From: Paenibacillus hemerocallicola
GTDB taxonomy: Bacteria; Bacillota; Bacilli; Paenibacillales; NBRC-103111
NCBI RefSeq assembly: GCF_006265175.1
Contig: NZ_VDCQ01000079.1
Span: forward strand, 1 to 43,071
Length of the DNA: 43,071 bases
Reading direction: 5' to 3'
Shown here piece after piece: positions 7,683 to 18,610 of the stretch (positions are counted from its first letter, which is position 1; each line of letters starts with the position of its first letter). The notes beneath the pieces are model-generated. The model did no database searches, was not told the DNA's origin, and saw only the letters and a program-made list of their open reading frames with translations. Both the position numbers and the translations under genes were made by a program.

Positions 7683-8960
7683 TCAGGAAGCGGAGTTTTT
7701 GACGCGCTTGCCGTCCGGCTTCGCTTCCAGCGTATCCAAAAATTCGCGGTTCGTTTTCGTATCGCCCAATTTCTTAAGAAATGCGTCGACGAAATCGTGC
7801 GAATCGTTCATATTTTTGCGTATTGCCCAAATTTTGTCGAGGTCTTCTTTGCCGAGCAGCATTTCTTCGCGCCGCGTTCCCGAACGGCGAATATCGATCG
7901 CCGGGAAAATGCGGCGTTCCGCCAGCTTGCGGTCCAAATGCAGCTCGAGATTGCCGGTTCCTTTGAATTCCTCGTAAATGACGTCATCCATTCTCGAGCC
8001 GGTTTCGATCAAAGCCGTGGCGAGTATTGTCAAGCTTCCGCCCTCTTCGATGTTCCGTGCCGCGCCGAAAAATCGTTTCGGGCGATGAAACGCGCTCGGA
8101 TCGATACCGCCGGACAACGTTCTGCCCGAAGGCGGAATGACTAGATTGTACGCCCGTGCCAGCCGGGTGATGCTGTCCAGCAAAATGACGACGTCTTTCT
8201 TATGCTCTACCATTCTCTGTGCCCGTTCCAGCACAAGTTCGGCTACTTTGATATGGTTTTCCGGCAGCTCGTCGAACGTGGATGCGACTACTTCCGCTTT
8301 GACCGAACGCTGCATGTCCGTTACTTCCTCGGGACGCTCGTCGATCAACAGCACGAACAGCTCTACCTCGGGATAATTCAACGAGATGCTGTTGGCGATT
8401 TCTTTCAGAAGAAGCGTTTTCCCCGCCTTCGGAGGCGCGACGATCAAACCGCGCTGCCCCATGCCAACCGGGCTCAACAAATCCATTATGCGCGTGGAAA
8501 GATGGGTCGGCGTTGTTTCTAGCACGAACTTCGTTTCAGGATAGAGGGGGGTAAGGGCTGGAAAGTGCAACCGCTCCGCCGCCGTCTCCGGCTTTTCTCC
8601 GTTAACGGCTTCGACCTGAAGCAAACCGAAATACCGCTCGTTTTCTTTTGGGGGGCGACATTTGCCCGATACTTTGTCGCCGGAGCGCAGGTCGAATTTG
8701 CGAATCTGCGACTGCGAAATATATATATCTTCCGCGCTCGGCAAATAATTGATCGGTCTTAAGAATCCGTACCCTTCCGATAAAACGTCCAGCACGCCTT
8801 CCATGAACATCAAACCGCCCTTTTCGGCCTGGGCTCGTAAAATGGCAAAGATCAGTTCTTTTTTCTTCATTTGGCCATAAGCCGTAATTTGATGTTCTTT
8901 CGCCAACTTGTATAATTCGGTTAATTTCAACTGCTCCAGCTGCGCCAGATGCATGTCCAT
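7683..8960 (-). CDS. rho: Transcription termination factor Rho
   Basis: Rho is the hexameric RNA helicase that ends untranslated transcripts. This 425-residue copy has the N-terminal helix bundle ([11 protein letters not shown]), the cold-shock-like RNA-binding domain with GYGFLRP and DIYIS, the Walker A loop APPKAGKT, the Walker B region [16 protein letters not shown], and the Q- and R-loops (LSGGID, GTGNLEL). I see no long acidic or Asn-rich insertion. The ATG at 8960 has GGTGG 9 nt upstream; an ATG at 8969 and a GTG at 8978 are alternatives with worse RBS spacing. It follows murA by 67 nt and precedes the radical SAM gene. Confidence 0.97.
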   Translation of the reverse strand: MDMHLAQLEQLKLTELYKLAKEHQITAYGQMKKKELIFAILRAQAEKGGLMFMEGVLDVLSEGYGFLRPINYLPSAEDIYISQSQIRKFDLRSGDKVSGKCRPPKENERYFGLLQVEAVNGEKPETAAERLHFPALTPLYPETKFVLETTPTHLSTRIMDLLSPVGMGQRGLIVAPPKAGKTLLLKEIANSISLNYPEVELFVLLIDERPEEVTDMQRSVKAEVVASTFDELPENHIKVAELVLERAQRMVEHKKDVVILLDSITRLARAYNLVIPPSGRTLSGGIDPSAFHRPKRFFGAARNIEEGGSLTILATALIETGSRMDDVIYEEFKGTGNLELHLDRKLAERRIFPAIDIRRSGTRREEMLLGKEDLDKIWAIRKNMNDSHDFVDAFLKKLGDTKTNREFLDTLEAKPDGKRVKNSAS

Positions 8961-9027
8961 ATTATTCATCCACCACACTATTCATAAGTTCGGAAGGGCA
9001 TTTGAATCTAGCATTTCCGTTTTTCTT

Positions 9028-10311
9028 TCAATCTATTCTTGCAGCCGTCAGTTCCGTGCTCTCCTCTTCCCATACTTCAGCACCCAGATTGCGCAAGTTC
9101 GCCACCAAATTCTCGTAACCCCGGTGTATGTACTCGGTTCCGCTAATTTCGGTTACGCCCGACGGTACCGTCAACGCCGCCGTAAATAAAGCCGCTCCCG
9201 CGCGAAGATCTGTCGCCCGCACTTTCGCCGCCGATAGTATGCCGCCTTCAATAATGGCGGAGCGTCCTTCGACTTTGATTTTGGCACCCATCCGGATTAG
9301 TTCGGGAACATGCTTGAAGCGGTTGTTGTACACGTAGTCGGTTAGTATGCTAACGCCTTTCGCTTGAGTGAGGAGACTGGTCATCGGGGACTGGAGATCG
9401 GTGGCGAATCCGGGGTAGACGAGCGCTTTCACGTCGACGCTTTCGTATTCCGGCTGGCCTACGACGCGAATCGATTCGTCCATCTCGTAGATGTGGACAC
9501 CCATTTCCTGGAGTTTGGCAGTCAAAGCCTCCAAATGCTTCGGGATGACATTGTCGATGACGACATCTCCCCGCGTGGCCGCTGCCGCGATCATATAAGA
9601 GCCTGCTTGAATTCTGTCGGGAATAATGGAATGCCGGCAACCGTGAAGCGAGTCGACCCCTTCGATGCGGATCGTTTCCGTGCCCGCCCCTTTGATTTTG
9701 GCACCCATCGAGTTCAGTAGAGTTGCTACATCTATAATTTCTGGCTCTTTGGCCGCATTTTCGATCAAAGTGATTCCTTTGGCGCGGGAAGCCGCCAACA
9801 TAATGTTGATGGTCGCCCCAACGCTGACGACATCCAAATAAATTTTGGCTCCTCGCAGTTGCTTCGCCCGTATGTGCAGGCTGCCGTATTCATTGCGCAC
9901 TTCCGCCCCGAGCGCTTCAAAGCCTTTCATATGCTGGTCGATGGGCCTTGGCTCGAAATTGCAGCCTCCGGGAAGTCCGATCGTCGCTTCCCCGAATCTG
10001 CCGAGAAGCGCTCCCATCAAATAATACGAAGCGCGAAGCTTCTTGATATTGCCGTTTGGCATCGGTACCGATTTCAACGATTCCGGATTGACGATCATCT
10101 GATCGCCATTCCGCTGTACGCTTGCTCCCAGCTCCGTAAGCAACTCGGTATATATGCCGACATCGCTGATGATCGGGAGATTATCCAACACTACCGTCGT
10201 TTCCGCCAGTATCGCCGCAGGAATCAATGCTACCGCGCTGTTCTTGGCTCCGCTGACCGTGACCGTGCCGCGAAGCGGTCGGCCTCCTGCGACCATGAGT
10301 TTTCCCGCCAT
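9028..10311 (-). CDS. murA: UDP-N-acetylglucosamine 1-carboxyvinyltransferase
   Basis: MurA transfers enolpyruvate from PEP to UDP-GlcNAc, the first committed step of peptidoglycan synthesis. The 427-residue protein has the catalytic C117 in [16 protein letters not shown] (the fosfomycin target) and the conserved opening [20 protein letters not shown]. The start at 10311 is set by AAGGGGGGAG 9 nt upstream; the open frame runs 49 codons further up but that part is not family-like. The position between fba and rho corresponds to the second Bacillus copy (murAB/murZ), so another murA probably exists elsewhere in the genome. Confidence 0.97.
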   Translation of the reverse strand: MAGKLMVAGGRPLRGTVTVSGAKNSAVALIPAAILAETTVVLDNLPIISDVGIYTELLTELGASVQRNGDQMIVNPESLKSVPMPNGNIKKLRASYYLMGALLGRFGEATIGLPGGCNFEPRPIDQHMKGFEALGAEVRNEYGSLHIRAKQLRGAKIYLDVVSVGATINIMLAASRAKGITLIENAAKEPEIIDVATLLNSMGAKIKGAGTETIRIEGVDSLHGCRHSIIPDRIQAGSYMIAAAATRGDVVIDNVIPKHLEALTAKLQEMGVHIYEMDESIRVVGQPEYESVDVKALVYPGFATDLQSPMTSLLTQAKGVSILTDYVYNNRFKHVPELIRMGAKIKVEGRSAIIEGGILSAAKVRATDLRAGAALFTAALTVPSGVTEISGTEYIHRGYENLVANLRNLGAEVWEEESTELTAARID

Positions 10312-10351
10312 TCCTGCTAACTCCCCCCTTACCTGCTGCGAATGAAGAGAA

Positions 10352-10377
10352 CGGGAAACCCACCGGGACGTTTCCCG
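10352..10377 (-). terminator. Terminator-like hairpin between fba and murA
   Basis: CGGGAAAC and GTTTCCCG form a perfect 8-bp stem with a 10-nt loop, followed on the minus strand by TTCTCTTC. The weak T-tract suggests partial termination only. Confidence 0.45.
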
Positions 10378-10405
10378 CCGGTGAATTTCCCGCCCACGCA
10401 CCCGT

Positions 10406-11260
10406 TTACGCCTGGTTGCTGCTGCCGAACAAACGAATTTTCGCTTTGACGACTTCAACCATGGCTTTGCGGGCAGGCGTCAAATATTTGCGGGGATCGT
10501 ATACGTTCGCGTCTTTGGCCAAAACTTCACGGATCGCTTCCGTACAGGCGACCTGATTCTCGGTGTTTACATTGATTTTGCCTACGCCGGCAGCAATGGA
10601 CAGACGAATCGCTTCGTCCGGCACGCCGGAACCGCCATGCAGCACGATAGGCACCGGAACGGCTTTGGCGACTTGCTCGATGATGTCATAATGGATCTTG
10701 GGCTCGCCTTTGTACATACCATGCGCCGTGCCTACTGCAATAGCGAGGCAGTCCACGCCGGTTTCCTCGTAGAACCGGATCGCTTCTTCGGGCTTGGCCA
10801 AGTTGGCATGCTCTTCGTCGACGCTGATGTCGTCTTCGACGCCGCCGATCGTACCCAGCTCGCCTTCGACCGATACGCCCATGGCGCGAGCGGCTTTCAC
10901 GACCTCTTTAGTCAGACGGATGTTCTCCTCCAGCGTGTAATGGGAGCCGTCGAACATAACGGAGCTGAAGCCCGCGCGGATACATTTCATGGCGACTTCG
11001 AAGCTGCTGCCGTGGTCGAGATGGAGCGCGATTGGCAAGCCGGATTTTTTCGCTGCCGCTTCGGCAATCGCTACGGTGTATTCCATGCCCATATATTTCA
11101 GGGCGCCTTCGCTCACGCCGAAAATGAACGGCGAGTTTTCCTCGATGGCCGCATCCGTAATCGCTTGAGCAAACTCCAAGTTGTTCATGTTGAATTGTCC
11201 GACAGCAAATTTATTAGCTTTCGCTTTGGGTAAAAACTCGTTCATCGAAACAAGTGGCAT
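10406..11260 (-). CDS. fbaA: Class II fructose-1,6-bisphosphate aldolase
   Basis: This is the zinc-dependent aldolase of glycolysis and gluconeogenesis. The 284 residues include the catalytic/zinc segments LHLDHGSS (about 80-87), [17 protein letters not shown] with its zinc His, and LHGGSG, plus the phosphate-binding KINVNTE region. The ATG at 11260 is preceded by AGGAGGAACGAC. The gene lies between spo0F and murA as in Bacillus, where ywjH lies between; ywjH is absent here. An extended -10 promoter (11316-11345) drives it. Confidence 0.97.
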   Translation of the reverse strand: MPLVSMNEFLPKAKANKFAVGQFNMNNLEFAQAITDAAIEENSPFIFGVSEGALKYMGMEYTVAIAEAAAKKSGLPIALHLDHGSSFEVAMKCIRAGFSSVMFDGSHYTLEENIRLTKEVVKAARAMGVSVEGELGTIGGVEDDISVDEEHANLAKPEEAIRFYEETGVDCLAIAVGTAHGMYKGEPKIHYDIIEQVAKAVPVPIVLHGGSGVPDEAIRLSIAAGVGKINVNTENQVACTEAIREVLAKDANVYDPRKYLTPARKAMVEVVKAKIRLFGSSNQA

Positions 11261-11315
11261 TGTCGTTCCTCCTAAACGTTCTACATGAATTGAGATCCGG
11301 GTGCAATACTGAACT

Positions 11316-11345
11316 ATTATAGCATACTCGTCCGCGAAATGGTAA
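11316..11345 (-). promoter_or_regulatory. SigmaA promoter of fbaA (extended -10)
   Basis: TTACCA (plus 11340-11345), 18-nt spacer, and TGCTATAAT with a perfect TATAAT (11316-11321). Transcription would start near 11309, about 50 nt before the ATG. Confidence 0.75.
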
Positions 11346-11413
11346 CCTGTTCACCGCCGACTTTCCCGATGTCGTCTGGCCTTGCGGGCTGTCGGCAGCA
11401 GGGATGAAAATAC

Positions 11414-11437
11414 AAAAAAGGATCCTGTTAGGATCCT
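11414..11437 (-). terminator. Rho-independent terminator of spo0F, overlapping its stop codon
   Basis: AGGATCC-TAACA-GGATCCT followed by six T residues on the minus strand. The TAA stop codon of spo0F (11428-11430) lies inside the 5-nt loop, so the last codons form the 5' arm. Confidence 0.9.
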
Positions 11438-11820
11438 ATCGCCAGTCTCGGCGAGCCGGAGCGCAGCTCCTTATTGACCGCCAGTCTCAAGTCGTCGATA
11501 TCGAACGGTTTCGTAAAATGCGTCAATGCTCCCAGATCGGTCGCTTCCTTGATCATGTCCAGTTCGCCGTATGCGGTCATCATAATGACTTTGATGCTCG
11601 TATCGATCTGTTTGATGTGCTTCAAAATGTCCAAGCCGTCCATGCCCGGAATTTTCATGTCGAGCAGCACTAGATCAGGGGATTCTTTGCGGACGATTTC
11701 GAGCGCCAATTTGCCGTTGGAAGCTTGGAACGTATTGTATCCTTCGTTGCTGAACACTTCGACCAGCAATACCCGGATGCCGTTTTGATCGTCGACAATC
11801 AACACTTTCTTCTTATCCAA
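11428..11820 (-). CDS. spo0F: Sporulation initiation phosphotransferase Spo0F
   Basis: Spo0F is the single-domain response regulator that takes phosphate from sporulation kinases and passes it to Spo0B. The 130-residue protein has the acidic pocket D10/D11 (IVDDQNGIR), the phosphorylated D54 ([11 protein letters not shown]), T82 (MMTAYGE) and K104 (HFTKPFD). There is no output domain. The numbering matches B. subtilis Spo0F. GGAGG precedes the ATG. It keeps the Bacillus place between fba and pyrG. Its leader contains a small perfect hairpin (CTTTGC-TTC-GCAAAG, plus 11840-11854). I could not identify a clear sigmaH promoter. Confidence 0.95.
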   Translation of the reverse strand: MDKKKVLIVDDQNGIRVLLVEVFSNEGYNTFQASNGKLALEIVRKESPDLVLLDMKIPGMDGLDILKHIKQIDTSIKVIMMTAYGELDMIKEATDLGALTHFTKPFDIDDLRLAVNKELRSGSPRLAIGS

Positions 11821-11835
11821 TCATCAAACCTCCTC

Positions 11836-12313
11836 ACAACTTTGCGAAGCAAAGCCTTATAAGAAAAACGTCTATCGACGTATTTCGAAGAAGTGCGACC
11901 GCCTCTCTCCCCCAAAAAGTGACGCAAGCCTTCGAGCCTACACCGGTTACTTTTCGGGGACCCCGAAAGCCGGAAGTTTTTCTTGGTAAAGAATGCCTCT
12001 CCTTCGCTCTAGTGCCGTAGCGAAGCAATCATTCTTTAACGGTAAGAAAAGCTTCGGATCGAAGCATTTTCGAAGAAGTACATTCGTGCTTAAGAAACGC
12101 CCGTACCCGCCCCGGCATCCGCTCATTCTCCGGAATCGAAATTCCGCATTTTCGACAACCCGGCAAGCTTTCGCCATAAGGCGGCTTTTTAATATTGAAC
12201 CGCACATCAATACCATGCTTATCTTTCGTTCTTAATTCAAATTCGATGCGAATTTCGAGATTCCTGCTGCTTCTCGAAGAAAGTTGTAAGTATTTACAAA
12301 AAAGTTAATGAAC
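11836..12313. other. Gene-free interval rich in inverted repeats (spo0F-pyrG)
   Basis: No convincing gene lies here. Dyads include TTTCGGGG-A-CCCCGAAA (11952-11968), a nested hairpin 11987-12038 (TAAAGAATG/CATTCTTTA outside CTTCGCT/AGCGAAG), CGGAAT-CGAA-ATTCCG (12131-12146) and AAATTCG-ATG-CGAATTT (12239-12255). The motif TTTCGAAGAAGT occurs twice (about 11884 and 12069). The structure could be a decayed palindromic repeat or an untranslated RNA. One TGTCGAA match to the Spo0A box (minus, 12151-12157) is within chance expectation. Confidence 0.5.
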
Positions 12314-12347
12314 GAAAAAAAGCACCGGGCCGATTCACCCGATGCTC
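12314..12347 (-). terminator. Rho-independent terminator of pyrG
   Basis: AGCATCGGG and CCCGGTGCT pair (one G-T) around an 8-nt loop, followed by seven T residues on the minus strand, 7 nt past the pyrG stop. Confidence 0.92.
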
Positions 12348-12353
12348 TCCTTA

Positions 12354-14117
<1,764 letters not shown>

Positions 14118-14124
14118 AAAACAT

Positions 14125-14153
14125 AGTTTACCCGGTAGCCGGGAGCCTGTCAA
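14125..14153 (-). promoter_or_regulatory. SigmaA promoter of pyrG
   Basis: A perfect TTGACA (plus 14148-14153), 17-nt spacer, and TAAACT (14125-14130). Seven nucleotides (ATGTTTT) separate the -10 from the GGGC start. Confidence 0.85.
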
Positions 14154-14187
14154 GGGAACGCGATCATCTCTTAAAAGACATCTTCCG

Positions 14188-14205
14188 GCCGGTTCATCGA
14201 CCGGC
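14188..14205 (-). terminator. Hairpin after rpoE
   Basis: GCCGGT-CGATGA-ACCGGC follows the rpoE stop codon directly. The next T-tract (TCTTTT) is 9 nt away, so termination may be partial. Confidence 0.4.
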
Positions 14206-14784
14206 TTATTTTTTGTCGTCCTCGTCGGAATCGTCTTCTTCGGCGTCGCTCTCTTCCTCTTCGCCTTCCTCGAAATCCTCGTCCTCTTCCGCTTCCTCGT
14301 CGATTTCGGCGATTTCTCCCTCGACTTCCTCGATCTCCGCGTCGTCGATCGCTTCCTCGTCCTGGTAGAAGTCCTCTTCCTCTTCCCCGCTGAACTCGTC
14401 TTCGCCTTCGTACGCTTCGTATTCTTCCTCGGTTTCCTCTTCGGTGAAATAATCGTCGTCGTCATCGTCGTCATTGATGATGCGCGGATGTTTGGCGCTG
14501 CCGACCGAATCCTCGGATTTCTCGACCGGATACCACCGCTTCAAGCCCCACAGGTTCGTGCCGACGCATGCAAATCTTCCGTCTATATTAATCTCCGTGT
14601 AGAGCTGTGCAATAACCTGCATCACTTGCTCGTCGGTCAAGCCTTTGATTTTGGCTATTTCTTGCATCAAGTCCCGGTAATAGTACGGGTTTTTTGAAGC
14701 TTTCAACACTTCGAACGCAAGATCGACCATCGGCATTTCTTTCGCCTGCTCCGCATCGATTTTCAGCGTATATGGGCTGCTCAT
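14206..14784 (-). CDS. rpoE: DNA-directed RNA polymerase subunit delta
   Basis: Delta is a Gram-positive RNA polymerase subunit that speeds recycling and sharpens response to initiating NTPs. The 192-residue protein has the folded N-terminal HARE-type domain (about 1-90, with MVDLAFEVLKASKNPYYYRD and GRFACVGTNLWGLKRWYP). An extremely acidic, presumably disordered tail of about 90 residues follows, made almost wholly of D and E, as in the family. The start at 14784 begins MSSPYTLKI behind AAGGAAG; a start at 14805 is also open. It lies upstream of pyrG as in Bacillus. Confidence 0.96.
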   Translation of the reverse strand: MSSPYTLKIDAEQAKEMPMVDLAFEVLKASKNPYYYRDLMQEIAKIKGLTDEQVMQVIAQLYTEINIDGRFACVGTNLWGLKRWYPVEKSEDSVGSAKHPRIINDDDDDDDYFTEEETEEEYEAYEGEDEFSGEEEEDFYQDEEAIDDAEIEEVEGEIAEIDEEAEEDEDFEEGEEEESDAEEDDSDEDDKK

Positions 14785-14885
14785 GGCCTGACACTTCCTT
14801 TCCAATAGGGTCTGATGACAACACCGATCCTGTATCTCCCGGCCTGTCTCAAGGGCATAGAGACGGTCCCTTCACTACAATGCCC

Positions 14886-14891
14886 ATTATA
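14886..14891 (-). promoter_or_regulatory. Possible -10 box for rpoE
   Basis: A perfect TATAAT on the minus strand about 100 nt before the rpoE ATG. A TTGCAA lies upstream but with a 22-nt spacer, so the -35 is unclear. Confidence 0.4.
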
Positions 14892-14965
14892 TTCATTAAG
14901 TAAAACCTATTTTTTGCAAAAATGCAACTGTACCGCCTCCAAATCCCGGAGCCGCCGTCAAGGCA

Positions 14966-14994
14966 CAAAAACGGAAGCCGATAAACGGCTTCCG
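14966..14994 (-). terminator. Minus-strand terminator with no adjacent minus-strand gene
   Basis: CGGAAGCCG-TTTAT-CGGCTTCCG plus TTTTT on the minus strand is a textbook terminator. The nearest minus-strand gene upstream is argS, 1.4 kb away behind the opposing subtilase gene. Confidence 0.8.
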
Positions 14995-15195
14995 CTCGGA
15001 CTGTATCCGCAAGGCCAGTGACGACCATTCACCACCCTGCATGCGACAAGAGCGCCCGGAGGTGCTCTTCATTCATACTATGAGCCCGGCGCATCGATGA
15101 CACAACCGCACGCCTAACTTTTGCGAAAAAAGGCGCTCATCCTATGCGGGCGGATCGTACAGGTTCATATCATATCACGTACCGACATGAGGAGT
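14995..15195. other. Intergenic region before the subtilase gene
   Basis: I see no gene. A hairpin AGAGCGCC-CGGA-GGTGCTCT lies at about 15050-15069, without a T-run. No clear sigmaA promoter for the subtilase gene could be assigned; TATCAT near 15166 lacks a partner -35. Confidence 0.4.
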
Positions 15196-15211
15196 AGGGG
15201 AGGGAATTCAT

Positions 15212-16372
15212 TTGAGCGAATCGGCGCTGCTGCGAATGCTGCGCGAAGCGATCGGGGTATCTCCGAAGCCGTCGAAGCGCCATATTATCCATTTCAAAAA
15301 CAAGTCGGCGTACGGCCGGTTTCTGGCCGCATTCGAGAAAGCAAACGAACTGTTCCCCGTCAAATCGCTGATCCAGCCGATTAAAATCATCCACGCGATA
15401 TCGTGCACGCTGAAGCCCGGTTCAACGCCGCTTCGACATCCGAGCATCCGTCTTGTCGAAGAGGATATTCCGATACGCGTTCATGCGCCGCATGCCAAAT
15501 ACATGCAGCAATCCGCGGCTCTCCGCCAAACCGGGCCGGCGATCCCTTGGGGAGTCCGTCAAATCAAATCGCCGGAGGCGTGGAAAGAAACGCGCGGCAG
15601 CCGCATCCGGATCGGAGTTGTCGATACCGGTATCGACTATACGCATCCCGACCTGCGGGGACGGATATCCCGCGGCATCAACCTGCTGCATCGCAGTCTG
15701 CTTCCGGTGGACGATAACGGCCATGGCACGCATATTTCCGGCACCATCGCCGCTTCCAATCAAGATTCCGGCCTCGTCGGCGTGGCGCCTCACGCCGTCA
15801 TCCATCCCGTCAAGGCGTTCGATCAGAACGGAACCGCGTACGTGTCGGACATCGTCCTGGGCATCGATTGGTGCGTCCGCAACCGGATGCATATTATCAA
15901 TATGAGCTTCGGCATGAAAAACCGCAGCAGATCGCTTCACGACGCCGTCCGGAACGCTCACAAAATGGGGATCGTCGTAGTCGCGTCCTCCGGCAATGAA
16001 GGCAAGCTGTCGTCCATCGACTATCCCGCGCGCTTCTCCCAAGTCATCTCCGTCGGGGCAACGGCCGCGAACAAAAAAATAGCCCCGTTCAGCAACAGGG
16101 GCAGGGCGATCGATCTGTATGCGCCGGGCGACAAAATCAAGTCGACCTGGCTGCAGCATAAATATATGGAGCTGAGCGGCACTTCGATGGCGACCTCGCA
16201 CGTATCCGGCGTGATTGCCCTAATGCTGGCCGTCAAGCCGGGACTGTCTCCGACCGAAATCAAATCGATTTTGCAAAAAACGTCGAATCCCGTATCCGGC
16301 CTGAAGTCGCGCGCCGGGGCGAAGGGCGGCGAAATCGATGCCGCCCGGGTACTGCGGCACCTCGGTCCGTGA
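15212..16372 (+). CDS. S8 family subtilisin-like serine peptidase without signal peptide
   Basis: This 386-residue protease has the catalytic triad D138 (VVDTGID), H171 (NGHGTHISG) and S325 (SGTSMATSH), with the oxyanion Asn N262 (SSGNEG). About 110 residues precede the catalytic domain and may be a propeptide. I see no signal peptide or membrane segment, so it may act in the cytosol or be released on lysis or sporulation. The usual Pro after GTSMAT is Ser (S329). Translation starts at TTG 15212 with AGGGGAGGG 7 nt upstream. It runs against argS and rpoE and interrupts their Bacillus neighbourhood. Confidence 0.9.
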   Translation: MSESALLRMLREAIGVSPKPSKRHIIHFKNKSAYGRFLAAFEKANELFPVKSLIQPIKIIHAISCTLKPGSTPLRHPSIRLVEEDIPIRVHAPHAKYMQQSAALRQTGPAIPWGVRQIKSPEAWKETRGSRIRIGVVDTGIDYTHPDLRGRISRGINLLHRSLLPVDDNGHGTHISGTIAASNQDSGLVGVAPHAVIHPVKAFDQNGTAYVSDIVLGIDWCVRNRMHIINMSFGMKNRSRSLHDAVRNAHKMGIVVVASSGNEGKLSSIDYPARFSQVISVGATAANKKIAPFSNRGRAIDLYAPGDKIKSTWLQHKYMELSGTSMATSHVSGVIALMLAVKPGLSPTEIKSILQKTSNPVSGLKSRAGAKGGEIDAARVLRHLGP

Positions 16373-16430
16373 CAGCTCCATGCCGCTTCGAAAGGTAACC
16401 GGCGGCTTCCGGTCATCCCGAACCGCACCC

Positions 16431-18104
16431 TTACATGCTCGCCGGCGCCGATACGCCAACCAACCCCAGCACGTTGCGAAGGACGATCCGCAGCGCGGCG
16501 AGGAGGGCAAGACGGGCTTGCGTCAACTCCGGACGGTCGGTAATAACCCGTTCCGCTTTGTAATAGCTATGGAACTGCGAAGCCAGCTCATACACGTAAC
16601 GGATGAGCCGGTGCGGAGCGTACTGGGCGGCGGCTTCCGCAAGCTCTGCCGGAAGCTCCCCCATTTTGCGCAGCAGATCGAATTCCGCCTCCGTCTGCAG
16701 CGGGGACAGATCGACATCGCCGTGCGGCAGGACGGCTACTCCCTGCTCTTCCGCCTGGCGGAAAATGCTGCAAATGCGCGCATGGGCATACTGGACGTAA
16801 AACACCGGATTTTCATTCGATTTGGAGATGGCCAAATCCATGTCGAAATCCAGATGGGAGTCATTGCTGCGCATCGTGAAGAAGTAACGGATGGCGTCTA
16901 CGCCGACCTCATCCATGAGGTCCTCCATCGTGACCGCCTTGCCCGTCCGTTTCGACATTTTCACCTTCTCGCCGTTCTGATACAGGCTTACCATTTGGGC
17001 GATAAGCACGGTCAGCTTGTCCGGATCGAAGCCGAGAGCTGCCATCGCCGCTTTCACCCGCGGGATGTATCCGTGATGGTCCGCTCCCCAGATGTTGATC
17101 ATCTCGTCGAAGCCGCGCTCGTATTTCGTGCGGTGGTAGGCGATATCCGGGGTCAAATACGTATAGCTGCCGTCGTTCTTGATGAGCACCCGGTCCTTGT
17201 CGTCGCCGTACGGCGTCGTGCGCAGCCAGGTCGCTCCCTCCTGCTCGAAAATGTGGCCGTTCTCGCGCAGCTGCGCGAGCGCGGGAGCGATTTTGCCGGT
17301 CTCGTACAGGGACGTCTCGCTGTACCATTCGTCGAAGGTAACGCCGAAGCGGGCCAAATCCCGTTTGATTTTGGCAAGCTCCTTTTCCAGCCCGTACGAT
17401 TTGAAGTAAGCTCTGCGTTCCGCTTCGGTCAAGACGGCTAGCCTGTCGCCTTCCCGGTCCTTCAGCTCTTGGGCGAACCGTTTGATATCTTCTCCGTAAT
17501 AGCCGTCCTCGGGCATCTCCGCTTCTTGTCCGAGCGCCTGCAAGTACCGCGCTTCGATCGACTTGGCGAGGTTGTCCACCTGATTGCCCGCATCGTTGAT
17601 GTAATATTCCCGTGTGACGTCGTAGCCCGCGAAATCGAGCACGTGGCAAAGCGCATCCCCTACGGCGGCCCCTCTCGCATGACCGAGATGCAGGCTGCCC
17701 GTAGGATTGGCACTGACAAACTCGACTTGCACCTTTTTTCCTACGCCTACCGGCACCCGGCCGTAATCGGCATCCGCTTCCAGCACTTCATGGACGACGT
17801 CGTACAAATAGCTCCGGTCCATGAAGAAGTTGATGAAGCCCGGACCGGCGATCTCGACCTTGGCGATGTACGCTCTTGCCATATCGAGGCGTTCGATCAG
17901 ACGCTCCGCGATTTGCCGCGGGTTTTGCTTGGCCACTCGGCTGAGCTGCATGGCGATGTTCGTGGACAGGTCGCCGTGCGCCTTTTCCTTCGGCACTTCC
18001 AGTACGATGTTCGGCAGCTGCGAACGATCTGCGATTCCCGCCTCCACGACCGCTTCCGCGATCGTCTCCTGCAGCAAAGCTTCAATCCGTGCGATAACGT
18101 TCAT
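16431..18104 (-). CDS. argS: Arginine--tRNA ligase
   Basis: ArgS charges tRNA-Arg. The 557-residue class I synthetase has the N-terminal tRNA-binding domain (1-110), the HIGH-like HLGH (139-142) within [15 protein letters not shown], a KMSKR loop ([11 protein letters not shown], about 365) and a C-terminal anticodon-binding helical domain ending [14 protein letters not shown]. The ATG at 18104 has AGGAGG 10 nt upstream and overlaps the ywiB stop by 4 nt (ATGA), so the pair is translationally coupled. The open frame continues 85 codons upstream but overlaps ywiB. No terminator follows directly. Confidence 0.98.
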   Translation of the reverse strand: MNVIARIEALLQETIAEAVVEAGIADRSQLPNIVLEVPKEKAHGDLSTNIAMQLSRVAKQNPRQIAERLIERLDMARAYIAKVEIAGPGFINFFMDRSYLYDVVHEVLEADADYGRVPVGVGKKVQVEFVSANPTGSLHLGHARGAAVGDALCHVLDFAGYDVTREYYINDAGNQVDNLAKSIEARYLQALGQEAEMPEDGYYGEDIKRFAQELKDREGDRLAVLTEAERRAYFKSYGLEKELAKIKRDLARFGVTFDEWYSETSLYETGKIAPALAQLRENGHIFEQEGATWLRTTPYGDDKDRVLIKNDGSYTYLTPDIAYHRTKYERGFDEMINIWGADHHGYIPRVKAAMAALGFDPDKLTVLIAQMVSLYQNGEKVKMSKRTGKAVTMEDLMDEVGVDAIRYFFTMRSNDSHLDFDMDLAISKSNENPVFYVQYAHARICSIFRQAEEQGVAVLPHGDVDLSPLQTEAEFDLLRKMGELPAELAEAAAQYAPHRLIRYVYELASQFHSYYKAERVITDRPELTQARLALLAALRIVLRNVLGLVGVSAPASM

Positions 18105-18514
18105 TCCGTACAATCCTCCTCGATCACTAGCCTTAGCCGTATTCGCCCGGCGTAGACGCCATCGGTGTACATGTCGTAGCTCCATGCGAGCGAGCCCAAT
18201 CCGTCCGACAGCTTGCGGTCGATACCGTGAGTTACCAATTCCAGCTGCATCCGGCCCTGCGGCAGAGCGTAGGTACCGGCCGTACGCGTTCCCGAGCGGA
18301 ACGTCAGATCGGACTCGACGTCGCCGTGGCGAATCACTTTCACTTGCTTCTCGTCCCACTTTACGGTAGCGGTCGTCCTGCCCATATCCGGGTCGGGCTC
18401 CGCATAGCGCAAATAGTACGAATCGTTCATATGGTACAGCTCGCCTTGCGCTTGCTGGACATGGACCTGCTCCGCTTGCTTGCTCTCGATGCGGATTCGG
18501 ACTTTCCGCTTCAT
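18101..18514 (-). CDS. ywiB: DUF1934 family protein (YwiB-like beta-barrel)
   Basis: This 137-residue protein is rich in beta strands ([45 protein letters not shown]), as expected for the calycin-like barrel of DUF1934. Its function is unknown. It overlaps the argS start by 4 nt, the same pairing (ywiB-argS) as in Bacillus. GGGAGCGG precedes the ATG. A possible sigmaA promoter lies at 18559-18587. Confidence 0.9.
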   Translation of the reverse strand: MKRKVRIRIESKQAEQVHVQQAQGELYHMNDSYYLRYAEPDPDMGRTTATVKWDEKQVKVIRHGDVESDLTFRSGTRTAGTYALPQGRMQLELVTHGIDRKLSDGLGSLAWSYDMYTDGVYAGRIRLRLVIEEDCTE

Positions 18515-18558
18515 AATATCGACCGCTCCCGTTTACGTTCCTTTAGCACCAGTTCCTA

Positions 18559-18587
18559 AGTGTATCGCACCGCGCCCCGAAATTCAA
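18559..18587 (-). promoter_or_regulatory. Possible sigmaA promoter of ywiB-argS
   Basis: TTGAAT (plus 18582-18587), 17-nt spacer, and TACACT (18559-18564), each 4 of 6 to consensus. Confidence 0.4.
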
Positions 18588-18610
18588 CGGATCTTGTCGA
18601 AAACGGACGT

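Noticed and set aside
12151-12157. Spo0A box (TGTCGAA, minus strand) upstream of spo0F
   Set aside because: A single match about 330 nt from the gene; such a match is likely enough by chance in this interval.
11947-12216. 89-codon minus-strand frame between spo0F and pyrG
   Set aside because: No RBS, runs through several dyads, and looks like translated repeat sequence.
14188-14210. Strong plus-strand terminator reading into rpoE
   Set aside because: The T-run on the plus strand is made of the last Lys codons of rpoE; no plus-strand gene ends here.
15170-16201. Minus-strand frames opposite the subtilase gene as the source of the stranded terminator
   Set aside because: They mirror the subtilase coding sequence and show no RBS or family features.
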